From: CAZFAT01 sp964517075
Lineage (GTDB): Bacteria; Acidobacteriota; Vicinamibacteria; Vicinamibacterales; SCN-69-37
Direction of reading: 5' to 3'
NCBI GenBank assembly: GCA_964517075.1
Contig: CAZFAT010000050.1
Location: forward strand, 1 to 6,927
Length of the DNA: 6,927 bases
In this document: positions 6,541 through 6,927 of the stretch, in pieces
Layout of the letters: the number at the start of each line of letters is the position of its first letter
Numbering within the stretch: the first letter of the stretch is position 1
Notes under the pieces: generated by a model
What the model saw: only the letters and a program-made list of their open reading frames with translations
Told to the model about the DNA's origin: nothing
Databases searched by the model: none
Program-made: the position numbers and the translations under genes

Positions 6541-6567
6541 TTAGGGTCCGAATCCCTCTCTCTGCCA
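6541..6567 (+). other. tRNA-Ser 3'-end-like fragment, possible attachment-site scar
   Basis: TAGGG, TCCGAAT and CCCTC (6542-6558) have the layout of a T-arm (4 of 5 stem pairs), and the segment continues TCTCTG and ends in CCA (6565-6567). Bacterial tRNA-Ser genes commonly end in TTCGAATCCCTCTCTC...GCCA, so the resemblance is to the last ~28 bases of such a gene, with a T-to-C change in the T-loop (TCC for TTC). No matching 5' acceptor strand, D-arm or anticodon arm lies in the preceding 90 bases, so this is not an intact tRNA. Such 3' copies are left by integrases that use tRNA ends, but no integrase gene is in the window. Confidence 0.35.
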
Positions 6568-6578
6568 GTTCTCTGCCA
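6559..6578. repeat. Short direct repeat TCTCTGCCA
   Basis: TCTCTGCCA occurs at 6559-6567 and again at 6570-6578, 11 bases apart in register. The first copy is the CCA end of the tRNA-like segment. It may reflect slippage or a small duplication at a recombination point. Confidence 0.45.
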
Positions 6579-6612
6579 CTCCGTCGAAGTTCCCAAGTTT
6601 CCGCACGTCGCG

Positions 6613-6636
6613 GCTCGGCGGCTCGGCCCGCCGAGC
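6613..6636 (-). terminator. Strong GC hairpin after the YjbR-family gene
   Basis: GCTCGGCGG (6613-6621) and CCGCCGAGC (6628-6636) form a perfect 9-bp stem around a 6-base loop. On the minus strand it begins 5 bases after the stop at 6642, the right place for a terminator. No T-run follows, so termination would depend on the stem alone. Confidence 0.5.
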
Positions 6637-6641
6637 GAACC

Positions 6642-6927
6642 CTACATGCCGCGCAGCTTGCGCGCGGGCTTCCGCTTGGACGCGATGATTCGCCGCGCCT
6701 CGCGCAGGTGGCTCTCGAGCGCGTCATCCGCGATCTGGTCGAGCAGGATGCCGACCCACCCGCCGGCGCCGACATACCGCGGGTAGAAATAGATGTCGGG
6801 CGATTCTTCGATCATCAGCGGCTGCAGGCCGTCCGCCACCGGCACCCAAAGCGACAGCCGGCCATCGTCGCGGTGGTGCTCGGAAAACATCGCGAAGCAG
6901 CCCTTGCCCTGCTCGACGAAGAAGCAG
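6642..6927 (-). CDS. MmcQ/YjbR family protein, C-terminal part, enters from the right edge
   Basis: The frame is open to the right edge and shows 94 residues, from CFFVEQGKGCFAMFSEHH to the TAG at 6642-6644. An in-frame ATG at 6890 is probably internal, since the upstream residues fit the family. The order is typical of MmcQ/YjbR proteins: a short strand with K-x-x-F-A, then GRLSLWVPVADGLQPLMIE, ESPDIYFYPRYVGAGGWVGI and a C-terminal helix, LREARRIIASKRKPARKL. The YPRYVGAGGWVG block is the strongest family mark. These proteins adopt a CyaY-like fold, were named as putative DNA-binding proteins and remain poorly understood, so I assign no function. About 25-30 N-terminal residues should lie outside the window. 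It is unrelated by strand grouping or content to the secreted-protein pair; the tRNA-like scar lies just beyond its 3' end. Confidence 0.85.
   Translation of the reverse strand, partial: CFFVEQGKGCFAMFSEHHRDDGRLSLWVPVADGLQPLMIEESPDIYFYPRYVGAGGWVGILLDQIADDALESHLREARRIIASKRKPARKLRGM

Larger units (their letters stand above)
5604..6641. other. About 1 kb without a convincing gene
   Basis: Several open frames cross this stretch on both strands, but none has a recognisable domain or a good ribosome binding site, and most are arginine-rich artefacts of high GC. The part nearest 5604 must hold the promoter of the minus-strand secreted-protein operon, but I see no clear -35/-10 pair. The right half contains inverted repeats (6394-6413, 6463-6480), a tRNA-3'-end-like segment (6541-6567) and a terminator-like hairpin (6613-6636). 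The mixture suggests decayed or rearranged DNA. Confidence 0.5.

Noticed and set aside
6371..6775. A 134-codon minus-strand frame crossing the tRNA-like segment
   Set aside because: It overlaps the YjbR gene in another frame and contains the GIRTLN-type translation typical of reading through the antisense of a tRNA end.

Overview
The window is GC-rich bacterial DNA. The large secreted FG-GAP/VCBS protein, with a C-terminal module of a kind I associate with soil Acidobacteriota (Vicinamibacteria such as Luteitalea), and the neighbouring DUF1349-like secreted protein suggest an uncultured acidobacterium or a similar soil heterotroph. This assignment is inference from protein style; no marker gene is present. 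Left part (1-1657): a cobalt-type nitrile hydratase (NHase) locus. The alpha and beta genes (258-992 and 989-1657, + strand) overlap by ATGA and keep the metal-binding cysteines and both active-site arginines. The 5' end of an NHase accessory (activator) gene is divergent, running off the left edge on the minus strand. A short remnant that reads as the C-terminus of a second beta subunit overlaps the start of that accessory gene, so two NHase loci seem to have been joined head to head. Alpha carries an N-terminal extension of about 40 residues with a twin-arginine (Tat) signal, which is not expected of a classically cytoplasmic enzyme. Middle (1658-2039): no intact gene, a GC hairpin after beta, and a 16-codon lactate-dehydrogenase-like scrap on the minus strand. 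Then two minus-strand genes, convergent with the NHase operon: a 162-aa secreted fragment of a concanavalin-like (DUF1349-type) domain (5603-5115), followed 45 bp later by a 1009-aa secreted protein (5069-2040). The larger protein has fourteen calcium-loop motifs, best read as two seven-bladed propellers, then a PKD-like domain and a C-terminal beta-sandwich-like module. Right part (5604-6641): about 1 kb without a convincing gene. It holds small inverted repeats and, at 6541-6567, a stretch resembling the T-arm and CCA end of a tRNA-Ser, a typical scar of integration. A minus-strand MmcQ/YjbR-family gene enters from the right edge and ends at 6642, followed at once by a strong GC hairpin. How the parts work together: alpha and beta form the hydratase (nitrile to amide). 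The accessory protein would load cobalt and help oxidise the cysteines in the cytoplasm. If the Tat signal works, the folded, metal-loaded enzyme could be exported with beta carried along. The propeller protein and the small lectin-like protein look like a separate pair of exported proteins.
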